A stretch of DNA of 64,000 nt from Aquimarina spongiae (GTDB lineage Bacteria; Bacteroidota; Bacteroidia; Flavobacteriales; Flavobacteriaceae): NCBI RefSeq assembly GCF_900141785.1, contig NZ_FQYP01000001.1, forward strand, positions 372,001 through 436,000, in the 5' to 3' direction. Of the stretch, positions 8,883 to 16,563 are shown piece after piece; the first letter of the stretch is position 1; each line of letters begins with the position of its first letter. The notes under the pieces were generated by a model. The model ran no database searches, was not told where the DNA came from, and was given only the letters and a program-made list of their open reading frames with translations. A program made the position numbers and the translations under genes.

Positions 8883-9464
8883 TTAATATAATGCCTTTAG
8901 TATGGTGTTTACTAAATTGTCTAGTTCTTCTTTATTGTTGTTTAATATGCCTGTCATACGCAACCCTTGGATAGCTGAGTATAGATATAAAGCATATTGG
9001 GCTGCAGTTTGATCTTGATTAAAGATTTTTTCCATTTGACCTTTGTAGACGATGTCCTCTAACATGGCTGTGGTTTGGTCCTGACTTTGTTCCATAAAGG
9101 ATTTGATCATTGGTTCCTGATTGGTCATTTCTGACTTACAGTTTACCAAAAGACAACCTTTTTTGTTGGTATCATTTAGGATGTCCTCAACATACATGTT
9201 GAAAATTGCTTTAATAGAGTCGGAGGCGTTATGGGTATGAATCAACTCTTTTTTCATGTTGTCCTTACCACAAGATCTATAATGAGTAAGCACTTCCATA
9301 AACATCCCCAATTTACTACCAAAAGAATTATAGATACTAGATCTATTAAGAGAAGTAGCATCTACCAAATCTTGCATAGAGGTCCCGTTGTATCCATTTT
9401 TATGGAATACATTAGTTGCATTTTGCAATACTTGTTTTCTATCAAAGGTTTCTACTTTTGGCAT
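8883..9464 (-). CDS. TetR/AcrR family transcriptional regulator
   Basis: A 193-residue regulator. Residues 8-55 form the N-terminal helix-turn-helix (ATNVFHKNGYNGTSMQDLVDATSLNRSSIYNSFGSK), and the C-terminal helical ligand domain resembles those of TetR proteins beside oxidoreductases. I place the start at the Met of MPKVETF (9464). The open frame continues 21 residues upstream, but that part would run across the putative operator and is hydrophobic without family resemblance. Likely role: represses itself and the azoR-SDR genes downstream on the same strand; both promoters carry related palindromes. Confidence 0.88.
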   Translation of the reverse strand: MPKVETFDRKQVLQNATNVFHKNGYNGTSMQDLVDATSLNRSSIYNSFGSKLGMFMEVLTHYRSCGKDNMKKELIHTHNASDSIKAIFNMYVEDILNDTNKKGCLLVNCKSEMTNQEPMIKSFMEQSQDQTTAMLEDIVYKGQMEKIFNQDQTAAQYALYLYSAIQGLRMTGILNNNKEELDNLVNTILKALY

Positions 9465-9470
9465 TTTAAT

Positions 9471-9486
9471 TGGAATGTTCGTTTCA
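9471..9486. promoter_or_regulatory. Putative autoregulatory TetR operator
   Basis: TGGAATGTTCGTTTCA lies 7 bp upstream of the chosen TetR start. It agrees with the perfect palindrome before azoR at 13 of 16 positions and keeps one half-site whole. This supports both autoregulation and the downstream start codon at 9464. Confidence 0.6.
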
Positions 9487-9532
9487 AAATTAAATAAAAA
9501 AAAACTATGAACTGTTATGAAAATCATAAAGT

Positions 9533-10060
9533 TTATAATTCCAATTTCATCATTACGTCGGTTTGAATCTCGGTACCTAGCACAAACTTATGTGTAGTAA
9601 AAGCTTTAAATCCCCACCGTTCATAAAAACGAATAGCTCTTGTATTTTGGTCCCAAACCCCAAGCCAAACACAATTTGATTGTAATTCTTTGGCAATTGA
9701 TAGGGCTTTCTGTAGTAATATCTGACCAATACTTTTACCTTGTTGTTCTTTTGTAACGTAGATACGTTCTATTTCTAAAGCATTAAGGTCTACAGCTTCG
9801 GTTTGAGCAGTCTGGGTATTTAACTTGATATATCCTACCAAAGTATTTTGTATACAAGCAAAATAAAACTGGGAGTGGGGGTGCAGAAGCTCTTGGGTGA
9901 TTTGATCCAGGGTAAACTTTTGCTCAAGATAGCTTTGGATATTTTCTTCGGTATTTACAGGAGGACCAAAAGCCTCGTAGAAGGTGTTATAACCTATTTC
10001 TAATAGTTTTTCTTTGTCTTCTAGGGTAACTTTTACTATTTCTACATCTTGAGGCACCAT
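9533..10060 (-). CDS. GNAT family N-acetyltransferase
   Basis: A 175-residue acetyltransferase. The acetyl-CoA binding motif is IYVTKEQQGKSIGQILLQKAL (residues about 98-118), matching the Q/RxxGxG/A loop (QQGKSIG). NCVWLGVWDQNTRAIRFYERWGFKAF is the late GNAT strand-helix motif. The acceptor substrate is unknown. It starts 5 bp after the NlpC/P60 gene on the same strand and precedes the TetR regulator by 68 bp. It is cytoplasmic, with no signal peptide. Confidence 0.9.
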   Translation of the reverse strand: MVPQDVEIVKVTLEDKEKLLEIGYNTFYEAFGPPVNTEENIQSYLEQKFTLDQITQELLHPHSQFYFACIQNTLVGYIKLNTQTAQTEAVDLNALEIERIYVTKEQQGKSIGQILLQKALSIAKELQSNCVWLGVWDQNTRAIRFYERWGFKAFTTHKFVLGTEIQTDVMMKLEL

Positions 10061-10065
10061 AAGGC

Positions 10066-10815
10066 CTAAATAATTCTTTTGATTACACGTAGGTTATGGG
10101 TATGTGTTCTTCTTTCGGCATTATAAATCCCTGTATGATCTATACGATCCACACGCACTTTGCCATGCGCGTGGATGATATAGTTATCTTTCATCATGAT
10201 ACCGACATGTATGATGTTACCTTCTTCGTTGTCAAAAAAAGCCAGATCACCGGGTTCACTTTCTTCAATAAAACTTAATGCTTCTCCCTGAGTTGCTTGT
10301 TGCGAGGCATCCCGAAGGAGTTGATATCCATTTAATTTGTACACCATTTGGGTAAAACCACTACAGTCTATCCCAAAACTGGTCTTACCTCCCCATAAAT
10401 ATGGAGTATTTAGAAACATCAATGCAGTTTCTATCAAGTGTTCTTTTTCACTTTTTTGTGTAATGGTATACCCTTCAAACGTATGTTGAAAAAAATCTAA
10501 AGCTCCAAGAGAAGCGCCTAGTGGAATGGGCATCAGTTGATTTTGATCACAATTCACAAACTCTACCAAATCGCCTGATAAACAAATATCCTGTTCATCA
10601 AAGTTTTTATATTGTTGTTCGGTGATATCCAGATATTGTTTATTATCGATCCAGCCTTCATACTTATCATAGGCCAGACGAATCTTACTCCACTTTTTGC
10701 GTTTTTCGAGTACTTTAAAATGTTCTCCATACAAGACCTGAGTAACCATTTCACTTGGATCACTGGGTTCTGCACGTAAAGGAACAATACTTAGGTTACA
10801 AATGCCGTATTGCAT
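10066..10815 (-). CDS. NlpC/P60 family cysteine peptidase with N-terminal SH3-like domain
   Basis: A 249-residue C40 peptidase. Residues 1-65 look like a bacterial SH3 domain (VPLRAEPSDPSEMVTQVLYGE, WSKIRL, GWID). Residues 125-245 are NlpC/P60 with Cys151 in FGIDCSGF, His203 in IIHVGIM and His215 in IIHAHG, a complete catalytic set. Family members cut the D-Glu to diamino-acid bond in cell-wall peptides. There is no signal peptide from this start, so it probably acts on muropeptides taken into the cytoplasm, like the dipeptidyl-peptidase VI type. It lies between thiolase and GNAT on the same strand. Confidence 0.9.
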   Translation of the reverse strand: MQYGICNLSIVPLRAEPSDPSEMVTQVLYGEHFKVLEKRKKWSKIRLAYDKYEGWIDNKQYLDITEQQYKNFDEQDICLSGDLVEFVNCDQNQLMPIPLGASLGALDFFQHTFEGYTITQKSEKEHLIETALMFLNTPYLWGGKTSFGIDCSGFTQMVYKLNGYQLLRDASQQATQGEALSFIEESEPGDLAFFDNEEGNIIHVGIMMKDNYIIHAHGKVRVDRIDHTGIYNAERRTHTHNLRVIKRII

Positions 10816-10869
10816 TATCGGTAATTAGGGATTAGCAATGTTATAGAGCTACGCTCTTGATCAATAAAA

Positions 10870-12048
10870 TTATAAACGCTCTATTACCATAGCAGAGGCA
10901 CCACCACCACCATTACAGATTGCTGCGGCTCCAATTTTAGCGTTGTTTTGATCCAGTACATTCATCAAGGTGATCAAAATACGAACTCCAGAGCACCCTA
11001 GTGGATGTCCCAAAGAAACAGCTCCTCCATTTACATTGGTATTCTCATCGCTAAGTCCAAGAATTTTAAGATTTGCTAAACCAACTACAGAGAAGGCTTC
11101 GTTGAATTCGAAGAAATCAACATCATCTAAACTAATACCTGCTTTCTCGATAGCTTTTGGTAACGCTTTTGCAGGAGCAGTAGTAAACCATTTTGGTTCG
11201 TGAGCTGCATCTGCATAACTTTTAATTTTTACTAGAGGTTGTAATCCTAGTTCCTTTGCTTTATCAGCACTCATTACTACTACAGCTCCCGCACCATCAT
11301 TAATAGTAGAAGCATTAGCAGCAGTTACCGTTCCATCTTTGCTAAACGCAGGTCGCAAAGCTGGAATCTTCTCCATTTTTACGTTTTTGTATTCTTCATC
11401 TTCCGTAACCATAACAGGCTCTCCACGGCGTTGTGGAACAGGTACAGGTACTACTTCATTATTAAATTTACCATCTGCCCATGCTTTTGCAGATCTTTCG
11501 TAAGATTGGATAGCAAAAGCATCTTGATCTTCACGACTAAATTCGTATTCATTGGCGCATAAATCAGCACAAACTCCCATGGCATTTCCATCATAAACAT
11601 CTACCAAACCATCTCGCTGCATTCCATCTTCTAGTGTTTGAGGACCAAATTTATGTCCTGCTCTTAGTCGAACGTAATGAGGGATCAAACTCATGTTTTC
11701 CATACCTCCGGCAACGATGATATCTGCATCTCCCAAAGCAATAGCTTGAGCAGCATGCATAACAGCTTTCATACCACTTGCACAAACTTTATTTACCGTA
11801 GTACAAGGAACGTGATCACCTATACCAGCACCAAGTGCGGCTTGTCTTGCTGGAGCTTGTCCGTTTCCTGCTTGTACTACATTTCCCATAAAAACTTCTT
11901 GAACAAGAGAAGGGTCCAGGTTGATTTTATCCAATGCTCCTTTTATGGCAATAGCACCCAATTGGGTTGCCGGCACAGTAGATAAACTTCCTAAGAAACT
12001 TCCAATTGGTGTTCTTGCTGCAGATACAATTACTACTTCTTTACTCAT
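10870..12048 (-). CDS. Acetyl-CoA C-acetyltransferase (thiolase)
   Basis: A 392-residue thiolase of the biosynthetic/degradative type II group. The nucleophile is Cys89 in NKVCASGMK. The C-terminal acid-base motifs are GHPLGCSG (near 348) and CNGGGGAS (near 378). It condenses two acetyl-CoA to acetoacetyl-CoA or runs in reverse. No hydroxyacyl-CoA dehydrogenase or hydratase gene is adjacent, so the pathway (fatty-acid, leucine or ketone-body metabolism) cannot be told from context. All key residues are present and the length is normal. Confidence 0.95.
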   Translation of the reverse strand: MSKEVVIVSAARTPIGSFLGSLSTVPATQLGAIAIKGALDKINLDPSLVQEVFMGNVVQAGNGQAPARQAALGAGIGDHVPCTTVNKVCASGMKAVMHAAQAIALGDADIIVAGGMENMSLIPHYVRLRAGHKFGPQTLEDGMQRDGLVDVYDGNAMGVCADLCANEYEFSREDQDAFAIQSYERSAKAWADGKFNNEVVPVPVPQRRGEPVMVTEDEEYKNVKMEKIPALRPAFSKDGTVTAANASTINDGAGAVVVMSADKAKELGLQPLVKIKSYADAAHEPKWFTTAPAKALPKAIEKAGISLDDVDFFEFNEAFSVVGLANLKILGLSDENTNVNGGAVSLGHPLGCSGVRILITLMNVLDQNNAKIGAAAICNGGGGASAMVIERL

Positions 12049-12196
12049 TATATGTAATTTAAATTGTGTGTATTGTTTGCTGCGAATTTAAGGATTTTTG
12101 TAGGATAAAAACTAAGTAAAAAGTTAAGAGTTAGCTGTAATCCAAGTATAATTCTTAATTCTAGAGGGATACTTCGTACATCTAAGTTTGATTTAC

Positions 12197-12204
12197 TACT
12201 TTTG
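12197..12204 (+). promoter_or_regulatory. Bacteroidota -7 promoter box for pgpH
   Basis: TACTTTTG matches TAnnTTTG and would start transcription about 7 bp downstream, near 12211, leaving a short leader before the GTG start at 12227. No clear -33 TTG is seen at the usual distance, so support comes from the -7 box only. Confidence 0.45.
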
Positions 12205-12226
12205 AGTAATCAATAGAACGTAATTT

Positions 12227-14272
12227 GTGAGACGCTTTTTGAATAAATTTTATAAAAGACAATCTTTTATTTACAGGATTTTTCTTTTTATAACCACTAC
12301 TGCACTTATTGTCTATTTGTTTCCTAAAGGGGGGATATTTAAGTACGAGTTTACCAAGGGAAAACCTTGGCAATACGAAAACTTATATGCTCCTTTTGAT
12401 TTTGCCATTGCGAAGACAGAAGAGGAGATCGAAGAAGAAAAAAAAGACATTACCGATAATACAATCCCTTATTTTGAATACGATACTATTGTTTCTAATA
12501 CTGCCAAAGAATCCTATGACGAGGCATTTAATAATTATCTAAAAGTCTTTAATCAAACCAGTGCCAGGGATCAGGCAAAGTTGTTTGGTCGAATCCTGCT
12601 TAACGATATTTATCGATACGGAGTCTTACAAAGCACAAGTCCGTATGATGAGCAGCGACAGATTTTTTTAAACAAAGGAAACGAAGCTGAAGCCATCACT
12701 TATGGGCAAATTTTGACTTCTAATGAAGTGACTAACCTCATTAACTCCAGAATTGATAAGAGTGAATATGCAAAGTTTAAAAGTGATTTTGTCGCCTTGT
12801 TCTATGATTTGGTGAAGCCCAATGTAAAACTCAATGAAAGATTAACACAAAGCACACTAGAGAATGAGTTGGCCAAAGTACTAACCACTAGAGGAGGAGT
12901 ATCCAGAGGAAGTAGGATTATTGCGAGAGGAGAGGTTGTAGAAGGAGGTAAGTTGCAGATCTTAAATTCATTAAAAGCAGAATACGAATCTCAGGTATGG
13001 AGTGCCAAAAACTTTTACTGGATTGTTTTGGGGTATAGTCTTTTGGTATCATTGGCGTTAATGATGCTTTTATTATTTATCAGAAAATACAGGAACGATA
13101 TTTATGAAAATAATACCCAGGTCACCTTTATTTTCTTTAATATTTTGTTCATCGTTTTGGTATCTACTTTGGTGGTGAAATATCGCTCCGAATATATCTA
13201 TGTAGTACCCTTGTGTATATTGCCTTTGGTTCTTAAGGCTTTCTTCGATTCGCGTTTAGGTTTATTTACTCATGTCATTACGGTGTTAATCTTAGGTTTT
13301 GTAGTACCCAATAGCTATGAGTATACATTTTTACAAATCATTGCAGGTATTGTTACGATATTGACGATTTCAGAATCTTTTAAAAGAGCTAATCTCTTTA
13401 TATCGGTGGGTCAAATCACCATCATCTATATCATTGCCTATATATCTTTTCATATTATACATGAAGGGAGTGTAAGTAATATCGATTGGACTACCGTCGT
13501 TTTGTTCGTGATTAGTGGATTTGCAACCCTTATTGTACACCCATTGATTTATGCTTACGAAAAGATTTTTGGCCTTATTTCTGATGTTTCCTTGTTGGAA
13601 CTTAGTGATACCAATTCGGTGTTGCTAAAAGAATTGTCAGACAAAGCTCCTGGCACATTCCACCATTCTTTGAATGTCGCAAACATTGCAGAAGCAGCGG
13701 CCAATGAAATTGGGGCAAATGCCATGTTGGTTAGAGTTGGAGCGCTGTATCATGATATAGGTAAGATGGCAAATCCTACTTATTTTACAGAAAACCAATC
13801 GGCATCGGGAAATCCACATGATGTATTGTCTCCGAAAGAGAGTGCAAGAATTATTATCAATCATGTAATAAGAGGGATTGAAATCGCTAAAAAGTATAAA
13901 CTTCCAGATCGGGTCATTGATTTTATCAGAACGCACCACGGTACAAGCACAGTATACTATTTCTATACCAAGGAAAAAGAGAGTAATGAAAACGTGAATA
14001 TTGAAGATTTTCAATATCCTGGGCCAAAACCGTTTTCAAAAGAAACTGCCATCTTGATGATGAGTGATAGTGTAGAAGCCGCATCAAAGAGTCTTAAAAA
14101 CCCTACCAGTAGTCTGATCGATTCTTTTGTAGAAAAGATTGTCAATAAACAGATGGAAGACGAGCAGTTTTTGAATGCTAATATTACTTTCAAGGAAATT
14201 CAGCAGGTAAAGAAGGTTTTTAAACGCAAGCTTACGAATATCTATCATTTGCGGATCGAATATCCGGAGTAA
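12227..14272 (+). CDS. pgpH: Cyclic-di-AMP phosphodiesterase PgpH-like (7TMR-HDED/HD protein)
   Basis: A 681-residue membrane protein starting with GTG. One membrane segment lies at about 18-35. An extracytoplasmic 7TMR-HDED domain follows (about 40-260, including the SRGSRIIARGEVV segment). A cluster of membrane helices covers about 264-460. The cytoplasmic HD domain has HHSLNVANIAEAA near 480 and the HD pair in LYHDIGKM near residue 508. IRTHHGT near 568 and the last conserved Asp in MMSDSVEA complete the metal site. PgpH proteins hydrolyse c-di-AMP, a messenger in potassium and turgor control. An MscS channel gene lies 3 kb away but on the other strand. Confidence 0.92.
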   Translation: MRRFLNKFYKRQSFIYRIFLFITTTALIVYLFPKGGIFKYEFTKGKPWQYENLYAPFDFAIAKTEEEIEEEKKDITDNTIPYFEYDTIVSNTAKESYDEAFNNYLKVFNQTSARDQAKLFGRILLNDIYRYGVLQSTSPYDEQRQIFLNKGNEAEAITYGQILTSNEVTNLINSRIDKSEYAKFKSDFVALFYDLVKPNVKLNERLTQSTLENELAKVLTTRGGVSRGSRIIARGEVVEGGKLQILNSLKAEYESQVWSAKNFYWIVLGYSLLVSLALMMLLLFIRKYRNDIYENNTQVTFIFFNILFIVLVSTLVVKYRSEYIYVVPLCILPLVLKAFFDSRLGLFTHVITVLILGFVVPNSYEYTFLQIIAGIVTILTISESFKRANLFISVGQITIIYIIAYISFHIIHEGSVSNIDWTTVVLFVISGFATLIVHPLIYAYEKIFGLISDVSLLELSDTNSVLLKELSDKAPGTFHHSLNVANIAEAAANEIGANAMLVRVGALYHDIGKMANPTYFTENQSASGNPHDVLSPKESARIIINHVIRGIEIAKKYKLPDRVIDFIRTHHGTSTVYYFYTKEKESNENVNIEDFQYPGPKPFSKETAILMMSDSVEAASKSLKNPTSSLIDSFVEKIVNKQMEDEQFLNANITFKEIQQVKKVFKRKLTNIYHLRIEYPE

Positions 14273-14349
14273 TTGTGTTTTTTCGCTGGCATGGTTTTGC
14301 GGCACATTGTTTGATGCAGTAATCCTAGCAAGTTTTAAACACAATCAGG

Positions 14350-14904
14350 ATGAAGAATTATCTTTTTTTATTGGCTTTACTTAGTTTACCATTTACTCAT
14401 GTTTCTAATGCACAACTACGAATAGGAGGAGGGATATCTATTGGAGTAAATATTGACCTTCCTCTGCCAGAAATTGCTGTAGTCGTAGGAGACGCACCGT
14501 GCCCACAACCTCAAAATAGACGCCCAATAGTTCATAACTATGGTTCGATTAATCATCAAAATGGTCCTTATGGAAGGCATATTTATGAAGTAACAGGAGC
14601 AAGATTGCAACCAACATCTAATCAAGAAGAACGTATCCTATATTATTTGGGCTCTGGAGATGTATTAGAACTCATAATTCATACCGTTAACCCCAATGAT
14701 TACAATTATCATTATTATGACGCTAATTGCGGTGATTGCTGGACGAATAATAACAGTATCGTTGCAATTTATATGAATCAAGAAGAAATCCCATTACATA
14801 ATGGAAGCATTTCCCTGCAACCTGAAGTCAATGGAAGACTACATAGCGTGATTAACCTTCATAGTATCTATGATGGTGATTTTAATGGTACTATTGTGTT
14901 TTAG
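14350..14904 (+). CDS. Secreted protein of unknown function
   Basis: A 184-residue protein with a clear signal peptide (residues 1-21, cut after SNA before Q). A glycine-rich start (LRIGGGISIGVNIDLPLPEI) is followed by a proline/asparagine-rich stretch, then a segment with NANCGDCW-like cysteines, and ends in a beta-rich part with DFNGTIVF. Three cysteines remain after cleavage. I do not recognise the family. It follows pgpH with a 77-bp gap on the same strand. Its last 14 bp overlap the end of the convergent DUF3817 gene, so the two transcripts are complementary at their 3' ends. Confidence 0.75.
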   Translation: MKNYLFLLALLSLPFTHVSNAQLRIGGGISIGVNIDLPLPEIAVVVGDAPCPQPQNRRPIVHNYGSINHQNGPYGRHIYEVTGARLQPTSNQEERILYYLGSGDVLELIIHTVNPNDYNYHYYDANCGDCWTNNNSIVAIYMNQEEIPLHNGSISLQPEVNGRLHSVINLHSIYDGDFNGTIVF

Positions 14905-15172
14905 TCAGATATTTTTTATCCATCCAAAACGTTCCAAAAGGAATGATAGAACAAAGTAATACGATAGCTAGGGTTTTGTTATTCCATTGTTTTTCGAACT
15001 TTACAACAATGGCAAATACGATGTATAACAAGAATAGCAACCCATGTGCCATACCGATCACTTTATTGGGTTCTGGGGATTCGAACATATACTTTAGGGG
15101 CATAGTTACAAATAAAATAAGTAGGTATGAGATACCTTCTAGATAACTGATGAGTCTAAAACCTTTTATCAT
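14891..15172 (-). CDS. DUF3817 family membrane protein
   Basis: A 93-residue protein with three predicted membrane segments (about 8-25, 38-60, 66-82). FRLISYLEGISYLLILFVTMPLKY at the N-terminus and IGMAHGLLFLLY in the middle are the DUF3817 signatures (YdzA-like). The conserved Glu and His are both present. Function unknown. It starts 3 bp after the MscS-like gene on the same strand, so the two are probably cotranscribed. Confidence 0.85.
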   Translation of the reverse strand: MIKGFRLISYLEGISYLLILFVTMPLKYMFESPEPNKVIGMAHGLLFLLYIVFAIVVKFEKQWNNKTLAIVLLCSIIPFGTFWMDKKYLTKTQ

Positions 15173-15175
15173 AAA

Positions 15176-16414
15176 TTATGTATTGATATTATAATCCAAC
15201 TCAAAAACTTCGAGTTTAAAATAGGGGATAGCAGATAGTAAGTGGTCAAAGATATCTGCCATTATATTTTCATAGTTTTTCCAAACCTTATCATTACTAA
15301 AAGCATAGATCTCAAGTGGAGTTCCTTGGGCTGTAGGAGCTAGTTGTCTACTCATTATGGTCATGTCTTTGTTGATATATGGATGGTTTTCTAGATATAA
15401 CTCTACATAAGCTCTAAACACTCCCATATTGGATAGGTTTCTACCATTAACCAAATTACTTTTGTTAATGTTGTTTTGTGTATTGAAGGTATCTATTTCC
15501 GATTTTCTTTTCTGAAGATACGCTTTGATGATTTCAATTTCCTGAAGTTTATTGATATCTTCTTCTGAAAGGAAGGCAATACTTGATGTTTTAATGAGAA
15601 GAGATCTTTTGATTCTTCTCCCTCCAGAATCCATCATCCCTCTCCAGTTCCGAAACGATTCTGAAGTAAGGTGATAGGTAGGAATTGTAGTAATGGTTTT
15701 ATCAAAATTCTGAACTTTAACTGAAGAAAGATTAATTTCTATTACATCTCCATCGGCACCATATTTTTCCATAGTAATCCAATCTCCAATTCGTACTGTG
15801 TCATTTACAGCAACCTGAATACTGGCAACAAATCCAAGAATAGTATCTTTAAAAATTAATAAAATAACTGCAGACATGGCTCCAAGCGCGGTTAGAAACG
15901 TCCAAATGGATTTTCCGGTGGCCGAAGAGAATATAAAGATGCCTCCAATTACCCAAACAAAAATCATAAAAACCTGTACGTAACTATCGATAGGCTTGTC
16001 TTTAAAAGAGTCTAAAGATTTTAGGAAATCCCGAAATGTTCTAAGAACGCTTCGCAAAATCCAAATCGTTAACACGATCACCATAATATCGAATAAGATC
16101 TCAAGGTATTTTTCTGTTGTTGGAAAAGCAATAAATAACTTAGGGACAATCCAAACAGTTATAGATAGCGGTATAATATGTGCCAGATAGTTGAAGGTAT
16201 TGTTCTTTACCAAATAATCATCGAAGGTGTTTTTTGATCTTGATGCGTATTTCTTAAAAATAGTGATAAAGACTTTTTTCATGATAAAGTGTATCACGAA
16301 TAAAGAAACAATCAATATAGCAAGACCAATAACTAAATTTAAATACTCTGAAGTGTTTTCTGAAAAGCCTTTGGAAACAAAAAGCTGGTAAAAGTATCGG
16401 GTAATATCTTCCAT
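15176..16414 (-). CDS. Mechanosensitive ion channel of the MscS family (YbdG/MscM-like)
   Basis: A 412-residue membrane protein. About five membrane segments precede the pore helix. The MscS beta domain starts at LGFVASIQVAVNDTVRIGDWITMEKYGADGDVIEINLSSVKVQNFDKTI-like sequence (residues about 200-240), with the family core VGDxVxI / GxVxxI pattern. The C-terminal alpha/beta domain follows, with GTPLEIYAFS near residue 370. The arrangement with a long C-terminal domain and five helices resembles E. coli YbdG rather than small MscS. It likely releases solutes on hypo-osmotic shock from the inner membrane. Confidence 0.9.
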   Translation of the reverse strand: MEDITRYFYQLFVSKGFSENTSEYLNLVIGLAILIVSLFVIHFIMKKVFITIFKKYASRSKNTFDDYLVKNNTFNYLAHIIPLSITVWIVPKLFIAFPTTEKYLEILFDIMVIVLTIWILRSVLRTFRDFLKSLDSFKDKPIDSYVQVFMIFVWVIGGIFIFSSATGKSIWTFLTALGAMSAVILLIFKDTILGFVASIQVAVNDTVRIGDWITMEKYGADGDVIEINLSSVKVQNFDKTITTIPTYHLTSESFRNWRGMMDSGGRRIKRSLLIKTSSIAFLSEEDINKLQEIEIIKAYLQKRKSEIDTFNTQNNINKSNLVNGRNLSNMGVFRAYVELYLENHPYINKDMTIMSRQLAPTAQGTPLEIYAFSNDKVWKNYENIMADIFDHLLSAIPYFKLEVFELDYNINT

Positions 16415-16516
16415 AAAAAAGGAATACTAGTTTAAGCGCAAAATTAAGGGTATACGGATAGTAATAAAAAATTATTCAAAGGATTTATGATTTAATTTAA
16501 CGTATACAAACAAGAA

Positions 16517-16540
16517 CCGCCATATACAATGATATGGCGG
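16517..16540 (-). terminator. Intrinsic terminator of the TonB-dependent receptor gene
   Basis: Inverted repeat CCGCCATAT / ATATGGCGG, nine perfect pairs with a six-base loop. Read on minus it is followed by TTCTTGTTTG, a broken T-run. It lies 24 bp after the receptor stop. Confidence 0.7.
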
Positions 16541-16563
16541 CTTTGATAAAGTGTTTTTGTAAT

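Noticed and set aside
9465..9527. Longer N-terminus for the first TetR regulator
   Set aside because: The 21 extra residues run across the putative operator and do not resemble TetR N-termini.
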